A DNA stretch of 64,000 nucleotides from Pseudonocardia nematodicida (GTDB lineage: Bacteria; Actinomycetota; Actinomycetes; Mycobacteriales; Pseudonocardiaceae): NCBI RefSeq assembly GCF_040105385.1, contig NZ_JBEDNQ010000001.1:124001-188000 (forward strand), in the 5' to 3' direction. The notes under the pieces were generated by a model. The model saw nothing but the letters and a program-made list of their open reading frames with translations. It searched no databases and was not told the origin of the DNA. The translations under genes and the position numbers were made by a program. The number at the start of each line of letters is the position of its first letter. Position 1 is the first letter of the stretch. Below, piece by piece: positions 16,842-25,483 of this stretch.

Positions 16842-17729
16842 TCAGCCGTCCAGGCCGAGCAGCTCGCGCGGGTTGTCGTGGACGATCCGGCGGAGATCCT
16901 TCTCAGGGAGGCCGAGATCGAGCAGTGCCTCGGCGACGCGACGGAAGGCGTCGACCGGCCGGGGGAAACCCGCCTGGCCGAGGTCGGATCCGATCAAGGT
17001 GTTCTCCGGACCCAGCGCACTGATCCACTGCATCAGCTGTTCGACGGGCCACCGCATCTTCGCACCGGGGTCGTACATGTGGAGCTCGTGTTCGATCAGG
17101 GCGCCCTGCTCGATGTAGCTGGAGCACTGCGCAGGATCAGCGCCGATGACGAAGTCCGGATGGGACACCACGAACCGGCGCACGCCCCGCTCCCGCGCGG
17201 CGGCGAAGCAGGCCGAGATGTCCTCGGGATGGAGATGGCCGCCGTTGAGGACGGCGTCGTGCTCGGCGATGAGATCGAAGATCGGCCCGAGCTCGGGTAC
17301 GACCTCCCCGTCACGGACCACCTCGATGCGCTCGGCCGTCAGCGTCACGGTCGGGGTGGGGAACCCGAGGTTCTCGGCGTGACAGTCGATGTGTCGTCCG
17401 GAGGACACGGTCGGCAGGTAGACGACCTTGCCTCCGAGGCCCAGACACAGCTGCACCTGGGCGAGGTTCAGCCCGCCGACCGTCGAGTTGAGCGCCACGG
17501 CGCCGATGACCTCGGTCGGGATGTCCTCGAGCTGCGAGCGCTGGGCGAGCACGTCCATCTGGGTGTTGTGGTGGTGGCACTTGGCGACCATCGCCCGCAT
17601 GCGCAGTCGATCCCAGCCGTCCCGGGCGCCGCCGGCGTGGTCGAACTCGCGCGGCATGGGGGACGGGCCGGAGTGGCAGTGCATGTCGACCAGTCCGTCG
17701 AGGACCCGGTCGATCACGTCCGTCGTCAT
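16842..17729 (-). CDS. DUF6282-type metallohydrolase-like protein (first copy)
   Basis: A 295-residue protein that looks like a TIM-barrel metallohydrolase. Candidate metal ligands, in barrel order, are H17 and H19 in VDMHCHSGP, the triple His in KCHHHNT, the His pair in LNGGHLHPED, the His in VVSHPDF and the Asp in LIGSDLGQ. No transmembrane segment. It is clearly paralogous to the protein at 25484-26377, and the two copies bracket the CoA-ester gene set. I recall this sequence type as DUF6282; its reaction is not established. It is separated from the CoA-transferase genes by 49 bases and lies at the end of the leftward unit. Confidence 0.8.
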   Translation of the reverse strand: MTTDVIDRVLDGLVDMHCHSGPSPMPREFDHAGGARDGWDRLRMRAMVAKCHHHNTQMDVLAQRSQLEDIPTEVIGAVALNSTVGGLNLAQVQLCLGLGGKVVYLPTVSSGRHIDCHAENLGFPTPTVTLTAERIEVVRDGEVVPELGPIFDLIAEHDAVLNGGHLHPEDISACFAAARERGVRRFVVSHPDFVIGADPAQCSSYIEQGALIEHELHMYDPGAKMRWPVEQLMQWISALGPENTLIGSDLGQAGFPRPVDAFRRVAEALLDLGLPEKDLRRIVHDNPRELLGLDG

Positions 17730-17778
17730 GGGTGCATCCGTTCTGTCGGTGGGTGATGTTCGCGATCGGCGCGCCGGC

Positions 17779-18405
17779 TCAGACGAGCGCCCCGCCGGTC
17801 GCCGCGCGGATCGCGTCGGCGGTGACCCCCGGGGCGGTCTCCCGGAGCCGGAATCCCTGGTCGGTGACGTCGAGTACCCCCAGGTCGGTCACGACGCGGT
17901 CGACGACCGCCCGGCCGGTGAGCGGGAGCGAGCACGACCCGACCAGCTTGGGCCGCCCGTCCCGGCTGACGTGCTCCATGACGACGATCACCCGGCGGGC
18001 GCCGTGCACGAGGTCCATGGCACCGCCCATGCCCTTGATCATCTTTCCGGGCACGGACCAGTTCGCGAGGTCACCGCCTTCGGAGACCTCCATCCCGCCC
18101 AGAACGGCGACGTCGAGGTGGCGGCCGCGGATCATGCCGAAGGACAGTGCGGAGTCGAACAGGGCGGCGCCGTCCCGGAGGGTGACCGTCTCCTTGCCCG
18201 CGTTGACGAGGTCGGGGTCGACGGCGTGGTCGGCCGGGTAGGGGCCGGTGCCGAGGATCCCGTTCTCGCTGTGCAGGACGACGTCGACACCGGGCGGGAG
18301 GTGGTCGGGGATCAGGGTGGGCAGTCCGATGCCGAGGTTGACGTACTGGCCGGTGCGCAGCTCGGCGGCGGCGCGGGCGGCCATCTCGGCGCGGCTCCAG
18401 CTCAC
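17779..18405 (-). CDS. 3-oxoacid CoA-transferase subunit B
   Basis: A 208-residue beta subunit of a family I CoA-transferase. NLGIGLPTLIP is followed by the active-site motif SENG with E47 as the catalytic glutamate that forms the glutamyl-CoA intermediate; GGMEVSEGGDLANW and VPGKMIKGMGGAMDLV are standard. The GTG start overlaps the stop of the A subunit gene (GTGA). With subunit A it should transfer CoA to or from a 3-oxoacid such as acetoacetate or 3-oxoadipate. The nearby beta-keto acid cleavage enzyme releases acetoacetate, so acetoacetate activation is the likeliest role here. Confidence 0.92.
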   Translation of the reverse strand: MSWSRAEMAARAAAELRTGQYVNLGIGLPTLIPDHLPPGVDVVLHSENGILGTGPYPADHAVDPDLVNAGKETVTLRDGAALFDSALSFGMIRGRHLDVAVLGGMEVSEGGDLANWSVPGKMIKGMGGAMDLVHGARRVIVVMEHVSRDGRPKLVGSCSLPLTGRAVVDRVVTDLGVLDVTDQGFRLRETAPGVTADAIRAATGGALV

Positions 18406-19163
18406 GGGCGGACCTCCCGGGCGACGGTGCGCTTCTCGATGCGCTTCTCGGGGTTCGGCACGTGGACGACGTGCTGCACGAACACGCCCGGCAGGTGGAC
18501 GTCCTCGGGACGCAGCACACCCGGGTCGACCAGTTCGGCCACCTCGGCCACGGTCACCCGGCCCGCCATGGCCGCCGGCGGGTTGAAGTTGGCGGTGGCG
18601 CGGTCGAAGACGAGGTTGCCGTGCCGGTCGCCCCTGCTCGCCGCGACCAGCGCGTAGTCGGCGGTGATGGCCTCCTCCAGCACGTACTCCCGGTCCCCGA
18701 ACATCCGTGTCTCCTTCGCGGGGGAGGCCACGGCGACGCCTCCGTGGGCGTCGTAGCGCCAGGGGACGCCCCCCTCGGCGATCTGGGTGCCGACGCCGGC
18801 CGGGGTGTAGAAGGCGGGGATGCCACTGCCCCCGGCCCGCAGCCGTTCGGCCAGGGTGCCCTGCGGGCAGAACTCGACCTCGAGCTCACCGGCCAGGTAC
18901 TGGCGGGCGAACTCCTTGTTCTCCCCGACGTAGGACCCGATCACGCGGCTGACCCGGTGGTCGCCGAGCAGCACGCCGAGTCCCCAGTCGTCGACGCCGC
19001 AGTTGTTGGACACCACGTGCAGGTCGCGCACACCGAGGTCGCCGACCGCACGGATCAGGGTCATCGGCACACCGCACAGACCGAACCCGCCCACCGCGAG
19101 ACTGGCGCCGTCGGTGAGCCCGGCCAGTGCGTGCCCGGCGGAGGTGACCTTGTCGATCGTCAT
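18402..19163 (-). CDS. 3-oxoacid CoA-transferase subunit A
   Basis: A 253-residue alpha subunit. The oxyanion/CoA motif AVGGFGLCGVP lies near residue 30, followed by the NNCGVDDWGLG segment and the AFYTPAGVGT motif seen in AtoD, PcaI and ScoA proteins. The ATG at 19163 overlaps the stop of the hydratase-like gene (ATGA). It pairs with the B subunit encoded immediately downstream. Which 3-oxoacid is used cannot be decided from sequence. Confidence 0.92.
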   Translation of the reverse strand: MTIDKVTSAGHALAGLTDGASLAVGGFGLCGVPMTLIRAVGDLGVRDLHVVSNNCGVDDWGLGVLLGDHRVSRVIGSYVGENKEFARQYLAGELEVEFCPQGTLAERLRAGGSGIPAFYTPAGVGTQIAEGGVPWRYDAHGGVAVASPAKETRMFGDREYVLEEAITADYALVAASRGDRHGNLVFDRATANFNPPAAMAGRVTVAEVAELVDPGVLRPEDVHLPGVFVQHVVHVPNPEKRIEKRTVAREVRP

Positions 19164-20149
19164 CTGTGGTCTCCCGAGAGCGGACGGGCCGGATTCCAGG
19201 TGGGGGTCTCGCCGCGGTCGACGAGCGCACACCGCACGCCCTCGTCGAAGTCCGGTCTCCCGATGACCTCGCCGACGACCTCGAGCTCGCGGGCCAGGCA
19301 GGCCGCGAGCTCGGATCCCGCACCGTGCCGGAGCAGCTCGTCGGTGGCGGACACGCTCGACGGGCTCACGGCGCGCAGGGCGGCCAGCGCCCGGGCGGCG
19401 TGCGGTCCGGGCAGCGCCTCCAGGGCCTCCTCCAGCCGGGGCAGGTCGGTCCCGGCGAAGACCCGCAGGACGGCGGGATCCGGTCCGTCGTCGGGCCCGG
19501 GCGGCAGCGGCCGGGAGGCGTCTGCGAGCGCCGCCACGCCGTCCCGGGCCAGCGCATCGGTCAGCTCCTCGAGACCGGCGCGGGGTACGAAGTGGGTCGC
19601 CAGGCCGCTGTGCAGCGTCCCGGTGGCGCCGGTCCGCAGCCCCGTCAGACCGAGGTAGCGCCCCCAGCCGGGAGCCAGCCGGGGCAGGAAGTGGCTCGCG
19701 CCGACGTCGGGCACGAATCCGATCATGGTTTCCGGCATGGCGAGCACCGAGTGCTCGGTCACCACCCGGTGGGCGCCGTGCACCGACAGCCCGAGACCGC
19801 CGCCCATGGCGACGCCGTCGAGCAGGGCCACGTACGGCTTGGGGTACTCGGCGATGATCGCGTCGAGGGCGTACTCCTCGCGGAAGAAGGTCATCGCGTC
19901 CGCGGTCCGGCCTCCGAGGACCTGTTCCCGCACGAGCCGGATGTCCCCACCGGCGCAGAAGGCGCGTGAGGTCGCGCCCCGGACGACGACCGTGTGCACG
20001 GAGTCGTCGCCGGCCCACTCCCGCAACGTCTCCGTGATCGCCCAGACCATGGGCGGGTCCAGGGCGTTCAGTGCATCGCTGCGGTCCAGCACGAGATCAC
20101 CGAGCCCGGACCGCACCTCGGCGCGGATCCGGCCCGTCGCGACCGTCAC
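19160..20149 (-). CDS. enoyl-CoA hydratase/isomerase family, 3-hydroxyisobutyryl-CoA hydrolase-like
   Basis: A 329-residue crotonase-fold protein. The oxyanion-hole segments are AFCAGGDI and DGVAMGGGLGLSVHG, followed by AMPETMIGFVPDVGASHFLPR, the pattern of 3-hydroxyisobutyryl-CoA hydrolases, where the E in PET and the D in PDVG are catalytic. Its length also fits that group better than plain enoyl-CoA hydratases. It should hydrolyse a 3-hydroxyacyl-CoA (3-hydroxyisobutyryl- or 3-hydroxypropionyl-CoA) to the free hydroxy acid. The GTG start overlaps the stop of mmsA (GTGA) and its stop overlaps the CoA-transferase A start. Confidence 0.85.
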   Translation of the reverse strand: MTVATGRIRAEVRSGLGDLVLDRSDALNALDPPMVWAITETLREWAGDDSVHTVVVRGATSRAFCAGGDIRLVREQVLGGRTADAMTFFREEYALDAIIAEYPKPYVALLDGVAMGGGLGLSVHGAHRVVTEHSVLAMPETMIGFVPDVGASHFLPRLAPGWGRYLGLTGLRTGATGTLHSGLATHFVPRAGLEELTDALARDGVAALADASRPLPPGPDDGPDPAVLRVFAGTDLPRLEEALEALPGPHAARALAALRAVSPSSVSATDELLRHGAGSELAACLARELEVVGEVIGRPDFDEGVRCALVDRGETPTWNPARPLSGDHR

Positions 20150-21636
20150 GAGAACGACGGGAAGGTCAGCTGGGCGCCCTGCGAGGAGTGGGGCCACCGC
20201 ATGGTCGCCGTCTTCAGCCGGGTGAAGAACCGCACCCCCTCGGGTCCGTGCACGTGGTGGTCGCCGAACAGCGAGCGCTTCCAGCCGCCGAAGGAGTGGA
20301 ACGCCATCGGGACCGGGATCGGCACGTTCACCCCGACCATCCCGGCCCGCACCGCGGTCACGAACCGCTGGGCGGCCCCGCCGTCGCGGGTGAACACCGC
20401 GGTCCCGTTGCCGAACTCGTGGGTGTCGACCAGCCGCAGCGCCTCCTCGGCGGTGTCGACCCGCACGACGGCCAGCACCGGGCCGAAGATCTCCTCCCGG
20501 TACACCCGCATCTCCGGGGTGACCCGGTCCAGCAGACACGGCCCCAGGAAGAAGCCGTCACCGGCCGGGGCCGAGTCGCGCCCGTCGACGACGAGCTCGG
20601 CGCCCTCGGCGACGCCGGTGTCGAGGTAGCCGCGGACCTTGTCGAGGTGCGCGGCGCTGATCAGGGGGCCGAGGTCGACCTCACCGTCGCCGGGGCCGAT
20701 CCGCAGGTCGTCGATGCGCGTTCGCAGCTCGGAGACGAGCCGGTCGGCGTTCTCCTCGCCGACCGCGACCAGGACCGAGATCGCCATGCAGCGCTCGCCG
20801 GCGGAGCCGTAGGCGGCGCCGATCGCGGCGTCGGCGACCACCGCGGGGTCGGCGTCGGGCAGCGCGACCAGGTGGTTCTTGGCACCACCGAGGGCCTGCA
20901 CGCGCTTGCCCGCCTCGGACGCCGTCCGGTGCACGTGCTCGGCGACCGGGGTGGAGCCGACGAAGCTGACCGCCTCGACGTCGGGGTGGACGAGCAGCCG
21001 GTTCACCGCCTCGGCGTCACCGTTGACGACGTTGAGCACGCCCTGGGGCAGACCGGCCTCGACGAGCAGGTCGGCGAGCTCGAGTGCGAGCGACGGGTCC
21101 TTCTCCGACGGCTTGAGCACCACCGTGTTCCCGCAGGCCAGTGCGACCGGGAAGGTCCACATGGGAACCATGGCCGGGAAGTTGAAGGGGGAGATCGCGG
21201 CGACGACGCCGAGCGGCTGGCGGAACGACACGGCGTCGACCCCGCGGCCGACCTGCCCGGTGTACTCGCCCTTGAGCAGGGACGGCGCGCCGCAGGCGAA
21301 CTCGACCACCTCGAGGCCGCGGACGACCTCGCCGCGGGCGTCGTCGAGGACCTTGCCGTGCTCGGCGGTGATGACGGCCGCGAGCCGGTCGAGATCCCGC
21401 TCGACCAGGTCACGGAACCGGAACAGCACCCGGGCGCGCACGTGCGGCGGGGTGGCGGCCCAGGCCGGCCAGGCCCCGTGGGCGGCGGCGACCGCACGGT
21501 CGACGGTCGCGGCGTCCGCGAGCGCGACCCGGCCGGTGACGACCCCGCGGGCGGGGTCGTGGACCTCGGCCGTGCGGGCATCGTCGTCGACCCGCTTGCC
21601 GCCGATGTGGTGTCCGATGTGGATGGGCGTGGACAT
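20146..21636 (-). CDS. mmsA: CoA-acylating methylmalonate-semialdehyde dehydrogenase
   Basis: A 496-residue aldehyde dehydrogenase. The catalytic cysteine is C283 in SAGERCMAISV, and the family-specific segments GRGVDAVSFRQPLGVVAAISPFNFP and MVGVNVPIPVPMAFHSFGG identify the CoA-acylating methylmalonate/malonate-semialdehyde dehydrogenase branch. It converts methylmalonate semialdehyde to propionyl-CoA and CO2, or malonate semialdehyde to acetyl-CoA. The ATG at 21636 follows GGAGGAG. It lies after the hydrolase-like and alcohol dehydrogenase steps that would produce its substrate. Confidence 0.9.
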   Translation of the reverse strand: MSTPIHIGHHIGGKRVDDDARTAEVHDPARGVVTGRVALADAATVDRAVAAAHGAWPAWAATPPHVRARVLFRFRDLVERDLDRLAAVITAEHGKVLDDARGEVVRGLEVVEFACGAPSLLKGEYTGQVGRGVDAVSFRQPLGVVAAISPFNFPAMVPMWTFPVALACGNTVVLKPSEKDPSLALELADLLVEAGLPQGVLNVVNGDAEAVNRLLVHPDVEAVSFVGSTPVAEHVHRTASEAGKRVQALGGAKNHLVALPDADPAVVADAAIGAAYGSAGERCMAISVLVAVGEENADRLVSELRTRIDDLRIGPGDGEVDLGPLISAAHLDKVRGYLDTGVAEGAELVVDGRDSAPAGDGFFLGPCLLDRVTPEMRVYREEIFGPVLAVVRVDTAEEALRLVDTHEFGNGTAVFTRDGGAAQRFVTAVRAGMVGVNVPIPVPMAFHSFGGWKRSLFGDHHVHGPEGVRFFTRLKTATMRWPHSSQGAQLTFPSFS

Positions 21637-21659
21637 CGTTCTCCTCCGGTGGGGAGGGG

Positions 21660-22835
21660 TCAGGGCACCAGCGAGCGGTAGAGCTGCTCGATGGCGTCCT
21701 GCCCGGGGACGAGGGGGTTGTTGGCGGGGGAGCCGGACGCGAGGGCCTGCCGGGCCATGGTGGGCACCATCTGCTCCCACCGGACCAGGTCGAGACCGTG
21801 CTCGGCGGGGCCGGGGACGGCGAGATCGGCGTTCAGCGTGTGCAGCTCGCGGACGAGCGCGGCGGCCGCCGCCTCGTCGGAACCGCCGTCGCCGACCAGC
21901 CGCATCGCGCGGGCGCAGTCGGCGTAGCGGGCGGTCGCCGCGGGTACCGACCACTCGGTCACCGCCGGCATGAGCATCGCGTTCGACAATCCGTGCGCCA
22001 CGTGGAAGTGCGCGCCGATCGGTCGGCTCATGCCGTGCACGAGGGCGACGCTGGCGTTGGAGAACGCCATGCCGGCCTGGGTGGAGGCGAGCATCATCGT
22101 GCTCCGCGCCTCGTGGTCGCCGGGGTGCGAGTAGGCGGTGCGCAGGCTGCGCGCGATCCCCTCCATCGCGGTCAGGGCGAGCCCGTCGGTGAACGGGCTC
22201 GCCTTGCGGCTGACGTAGGCCTCGACGGCGTGGGTGAGCGCGTCGACGCCGGTGTCGGCGGTGAGCCGGGCGGGCATGCCCATCGTGAGCAACGGGTCCA
22301 CGAGTGCCGCGGTCGGCAGGAACGCCAGCCCGGCGCACAGCATCTTCTCGTCGGTGTCGCCGGAGTCGTCGGTGATGATCGTGAAGCGGGTGCACTCCGA
22401 ACCGCTTCCCGCGGTCGTCGGGATCGCGATCAGCGGCAGTGCGGGGGTGTCGGTGACGGTCGGGGCGGCGTACTCGCGCATCGGCCGGCCGGTGGTCCCG
22501 AGCAGGGCCACCGCCTTGGCGGTGTCCATCGGGCTGCCGCCGCCGAGCCCGACGACGCAGTCGAAGTCGCCCGCGGTCAGGGTGTCGACCGCAGCGGCGA
22601 TCGACGACGTGGTGGGGTCCGGGCGGGTCCGGTCGAACACCGTGGCGGTGATGCCCCTCGCGGTCAGCCCGGCGACCACGCGCTCGGCCGTGCCGTTGCC
22701 CGACAGGAACGCGTCGGTCACGACGAGCGGTCGTGCGAGGTCCAATGAGGACAGCACGTCGCCGAGCTCGTCCGCGGCGCCCGGGCCGACCCGCAGGAGC
22801 CGGGGCAGGGCGATCGTGGCGACCGGCGCACTCAT
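21660..22835 (-). CDS. iron-containing alcohol dehydrogenase
   Basis: A 391-residue family III alcohol dehydrogenase. The NAD-binding GGGSPMDTAKA motif is intact, TTAGSGSECT follows, and the metal-binding region includes DALTHAVEAYVS and the histidines of VHGMSRPIGAHFHVAHG. Such enzymes oxidise small alcohols or hydroxy acids to aldehydes. Lying between mmsA and the keto acid cleavage enzyme, it is a good candidate for oxidising 3-hydroxyisobutyrate or 3-hydroxypropionate to the semialdehyde used by MmsA. The start overlaps the upstream stop (ATGA). Confidence 0.9.
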   Translation of the reverse strand: MSAPVATIALPRLLRVGPGAADELGDVLSSLDLARPLVVTDAFLSGNGTAERVVAGLTARGITATVFDRTRPDPTTSSIAAAVDTLTAGDFDCVVGLGGGSPMDTAKAVALLGTTGRPMREYAAPTVTDTPALPLIAIPTTAGSGSECTRFTIITDDSGDTDEKMLCAGLAFLPTAALVDPLLTMGMPARLTADTGVDALTHAVEAYVSRKASPFTDGLALTAMEGIARSLRTAYSHPGDHEARSTMMLASTQAGMAFSNASVALVHGMSRPIGAHFHVAHGLSNAMLMPAVTEWSVPAATARYADCARAMRLVGDGGSDEAAAAALVRELHTLNADLAVPGPAEHGLDLVRWEQMVPTMARQALASGSPANNPLVPGQDAIEQLYRSLVP

Positions 22836-23788
22836 CGGGTCACCCCCGCCGTGCCGGGCAGCTCGGTGCGGTCCGGCCCCTTCAGGTCGAGCAGCTCCCG
22901 GGCCTGCGCCGGGGTGGCCGGTGTGCGGCCCACCTCCCCGACGATCCGGACGATCTTCTCGACCTGCTCGGCGTTGCTCCGCGCCATCCGGCCCCGGCCG
23001 AGGTAGAGCCCGTCCTCCAGGCCGACGCGGACGTGCCCGCCCAGCTGCGCGGCGTGGGTGGCGACGGTGAACTGGTGACGGCCGGCGGCGAAGGCGGAGA
23101 ACACGTAGTCGTCGCCGAAGAGCCGGTCCGCGGTGCGCACCATGTGCCCGACGTGGTCGAGCTCGGGTCCGATCCCGCCGAGGATGCCGAACACCCCCTG
23201 GACGAGGAACGGCGCCCGGACCAGACCGCGCTCGACGAAGTGGGCGAGCGTGTACAGGTGCCCGATGTCGTAGCACTCGAACTCGAACCGGGTCCCGCGC
23301 GCGCCGAGGTCGGTGAGGATCGACTCGATCTGGGTGAAGGTGTTGGAGAAGATCCGGTCGGCCGAGCCGAGCAGGTAGTCGCGCTCCCAGTCGAACCGCC
23401 ACTCGCGGTCGCGGGCGGCCGCGGCGGCGAAGTTGAAGTTCATCGAGCCCATGTTCAGCGAGGCGAGCTCGGGGGAGAACGCGCGCGCGGCGGCCAGCCG
23501 GTCGTCGAGGGTCATCACGATCGACCCGCCGGTGGTGATGTTGACGACGGCGTCGGTCCCCGCGGCGACCGGGCCGAGGAACTGTTCGAACACGGCCGGG
23601 TCCCCGCTCGGGCGCCCGTCGCGCGGGTCGCGGGCGTGCAGGTGCAGCACCGCGGCACCGGCGTGTGCCGCGTCGACCGCCTGGCCGGCGATCTCCTGCG
23701 GGGTGACCGGCAGGGCGTCGGACAGGCTCGGGGTGTGGATCGCGCCCGTCACGGCGCAGCTGACGACGACGTGGTCGCTCTGCTTCAC
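22832..23788 (-). CDS. beta-keto acid cleavage enzyme (BKACE, formerly DUF849; Kce-like)
   Basis: A 318-residue TIM-barrel enzyme. VSCAVTGAIHTPS at the N-terminus, the zinc-binding VLHLHARDPRDGRPS and the central region with TFTQIESIL and FECYDIGHLYTL are hallmarks of the 3-keto-5-aminohexanoate cleavage family. Members react a beta-keto acid with acetyl-CoA to give acetoacetate and a new acyl-CoA. The GTG at 23788 follows GGAGGG. The acetoacetate could be recovered by the CoA-transferase in the same unit. The specific beta-keto acid is not predictable from these motifs. Confidence 0.9.
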   Translation of the reverse strand: MKQSDHVVVSCAVTGAIHTPSLSDALPVTPQEIAGQAVDAAHAGAAVLHLHARDPRDGRPSGDPAVFEQFLGPVAAGTDAVVNITTGGSIVMTLDDRLAAARAFSPELASLNMGSMNFNFAAAAARDREWRFDWERDYLLGSADRIFSNTFTQIESILTDLGARGTRFEFECYDIGHLYTLAHFVERGLVRAPFLVQGVFGILGGIGPELDHVGHMVRTADRLFGDDYVFSAFAAGRHQFTVATHAAQLGGHVRVGLEDGLYLGRGRMARSNAEQVEKIVRIVGEVGRTPATPAQARELLDLKGPDRTELPGTAGVTR

Positions 23789-24540
23789 GGGGTCCCTCCG
23801 TTCCGGACACCGGCGACGGTGGCCACGGCCGCCTCGGCGAGCATCGAGGTGTCGTTGCCGACCACGACGAAGTCGAAGCCGTCGGCGAGCAGTGCCCGCG
23901 CGCCCGTGGCACTCGCGGTGGCGGCGCCGCACGGCTTGCCCGCCTCGTGTGCGGCGGTGCGGGCCCTCGCACACAGGTCGGTCACCTCGGTCGCGGACGG
24001 TGGTGTCCCGACGTCGAGACCGATGTCGGCGGCCCCGACGAACAGGGCGTCGACACCGTCGAGGGCGGCGATGGCCCCGGCGTTGCCGGCGGCCTCACGG
24101 CTCTCGATCTGCGGGATGCACAGGCTGTGCGCACCCGAGGCCAGGTACTCCTCGCGGGAGCGCAGTCCCCAGCGGCCGGCGCGGCTGGTACCACCGGCGC
24201 CGCGCCGGCCGACAGGGGGGAAGCGGACGGCACTGACGGCGTCGCGGGCCTGGTCGACGGTGTCGACGTGCGGGACGAGAACCCCTGCGGCCCCGGCGTC
24301 GAGCAGCCGCTGGACGCCGGACGGGCGGCCGTCGGCCACCCGGACCAGTGGGAGCACTCCGAGCGCGTCGGCGACCGTGACGAGCTCGTAGGCCGTGCGG
24401 ACGTCCAGTGGCGCGTGTTCCTGGTCGATCACGACGAACCCGAACCCGGCGTGCGCGGCGATCTGGACGGACTCGATCGCCGGCAGCTTGATCCAGGTGC
24501 CGATCACGCCCCCGGCGAGTGGGTGCGGTGCGGCGCTCAC
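23785..24540 (-). CDS. HpcH/HpaI-family aldolase
   Basis: A 251-residue class II aldolase with a TIM-barrel fold. GTWIKLPAIESVQIAAHAGFGFVVIDQEHAP is the family N-terminus, the metal ligands should include the Glu in IPQIESREA and the Asp in FVGAADIG, and PLVRV carries the substrate Arg. Homologues cleave 2-keto-3-deoxy sugar acids or 4-hydroxy-2-oxo acids into pyruvate (or an analogue) and an aldehyde. The GTG start overlaps the cupin gene's stop (GTGA) and its own stop overlaps the BKACE start, so it is tightly coupled to both. Confidence 0.9.
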   Translation of the reverse strand: MSAAPHPLAGGVIGTWIKLPAIESVQIAAHAGFGFVVIDQEHAPLDVRTAYELVTVADALGVLPLVRVADGRPSGVQRLLDAGAAGVLVPHVDTVDQARDAVSAVRFPPVGRRGAGGTSRAGRWGLRSREEYLASGAHSLCIPQIESREAAGNAGAIAALDGVDALFVGAADIGLDVGTPPSATEVTDLCARARTAAHEAGKPCGAATASATGARALLADGFDFVVVGNDTSMLAEAAVATVAGVRNGGTP

Positions 24541-25460
24541 GAGGTCACCTGCACGGCGGCGGGGTAGTCGGCGGCGTTGAGCACCCAGCCCTTCGCGGAG
24601 AAGTCCTCCCGCGGCGGGCTGAAGATGTCGATCAGCTGGTTGCGGCCCTCGCCGCAGGCCCGGGTGGTGTGCACGGTCGGCGGCGGGATCACCGCGACCG
24701 ACGGGCTGCCGACGACCGTGTGCTCGTCGGGGCGCCACTGGTCCATGTCGGTCGTCCAGGGGGTACGGATGTGGTGCTCGAAGCGGCCGGTCACGGCCAG
24801 CGAGCACTGCTGGAAGTCGTCGTGGTGGTGCGGGGAGAGCTTGTTGCGCGGCCGCGGCCCGTCGAACGGGTCCAGAAAGTTGATCATGAAAGCGCGGGTG
24901 CGGAAGATGCGCCCGAAGCGGCCGGGCTCGTCGGGGACCTCGCCGGGCCGGTAGACCCGGAGCCGGTCGCCGCCGGCCGGCTCCGGCCACGGCTCGAGCG
25001 GGGCGACCCGGGCGTGCGGCTCGGCGTAGTCGGCCGCGTTCATCGCGAGCGCGGCGACGTCGGCGGTGCGGTGGTCGAACAGGCGCACCACCTCGGTGTC
25101 GGCCGTGGCCCGCACGGTGGACGGTCCCGGCGGGACGACGACCAGTGCCACGCCGGCCACCGAGGCGCTCTCCGCGCCCGCGGTCACCTCCACCCGGGCG
25201 TCGTCGGAGGTCAGCAGGACCACGTACTCGTGTTCCTGGTCGGTGCGCTCGAGGGTCTGGCCCGCGGTCAGCCGGGAACGGGTGAGCAGGAAGTTCTGGC
25301 CGCGCACCACCCAGGTGCTTCCGTGGCGCTCGTCGTCGGTCTGCGGCGGGCCGTCGAACTCGGTGTAGGTGGGGGCGGCGATGGGCGCGTCCGCGGGGAC
25401 GGCGCGCGCCGGAGCGGACGTCGAGGCCAGCGTCGACCGCGGGTCGGTGGGGTCGTACAC
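24537..25460 (-). CDS. cupin-like protein of unknown function
   Basis: A 307-residue protein with two cupin-like halves. The second half has the motif SPHHHDDFQQCS and, further on, PPTVHTTRACG, giving a possible metal site with three or four histidines; the first half (LTRSRLTAGQTLERTDQEHEYVVLL) lacks an obvious full set. I do not recognise a named family. A GTG at 25460 is the best start because GGAGGATCC lies upstream. Bicupins in catabolic operons are often dioxygenases, isomerases or sugar-acid processing enzymes, so a ring or keto acid step is possible; that is inference only. Confidence 0.75.
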   Translation of the reverse strand: MYDPTDPRSTLASTSAPARAVPADAPIAAPTYTEFDGPPQTDDERHGSTWVVRGQNFLLTRSRLTAGQTLERTDQEHEYVVLLTSDDARVEVTAGAESASVAGVALVVVPPGPSTVRATADTEVVRLFDHRTADVAALAMNAADYAEPHARVAPLEPWPEPAGGDRLRVYRPGEVPDEPGRFGRIFRTRAFMINFLDPFDGPRPRNKLSPHHHDDFQQCSLAVTGRFEHHIRTPWTTDMDQWRPDEHTVVGSPSVAVIPPPTVHTTRACGEGRNQLIDIFSPPREDFSAKGWVLNAADYPAAVQVTS

Positions 25461-25483
25461 GAGGGATCCTCCGAGGATGTGGG

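Noticed and set aside
20071..21681. A 536-codon open frame opposite mmsA
   Set aside because: It mirrors the conserved dehydrogenase gene and has low-complexity composition.
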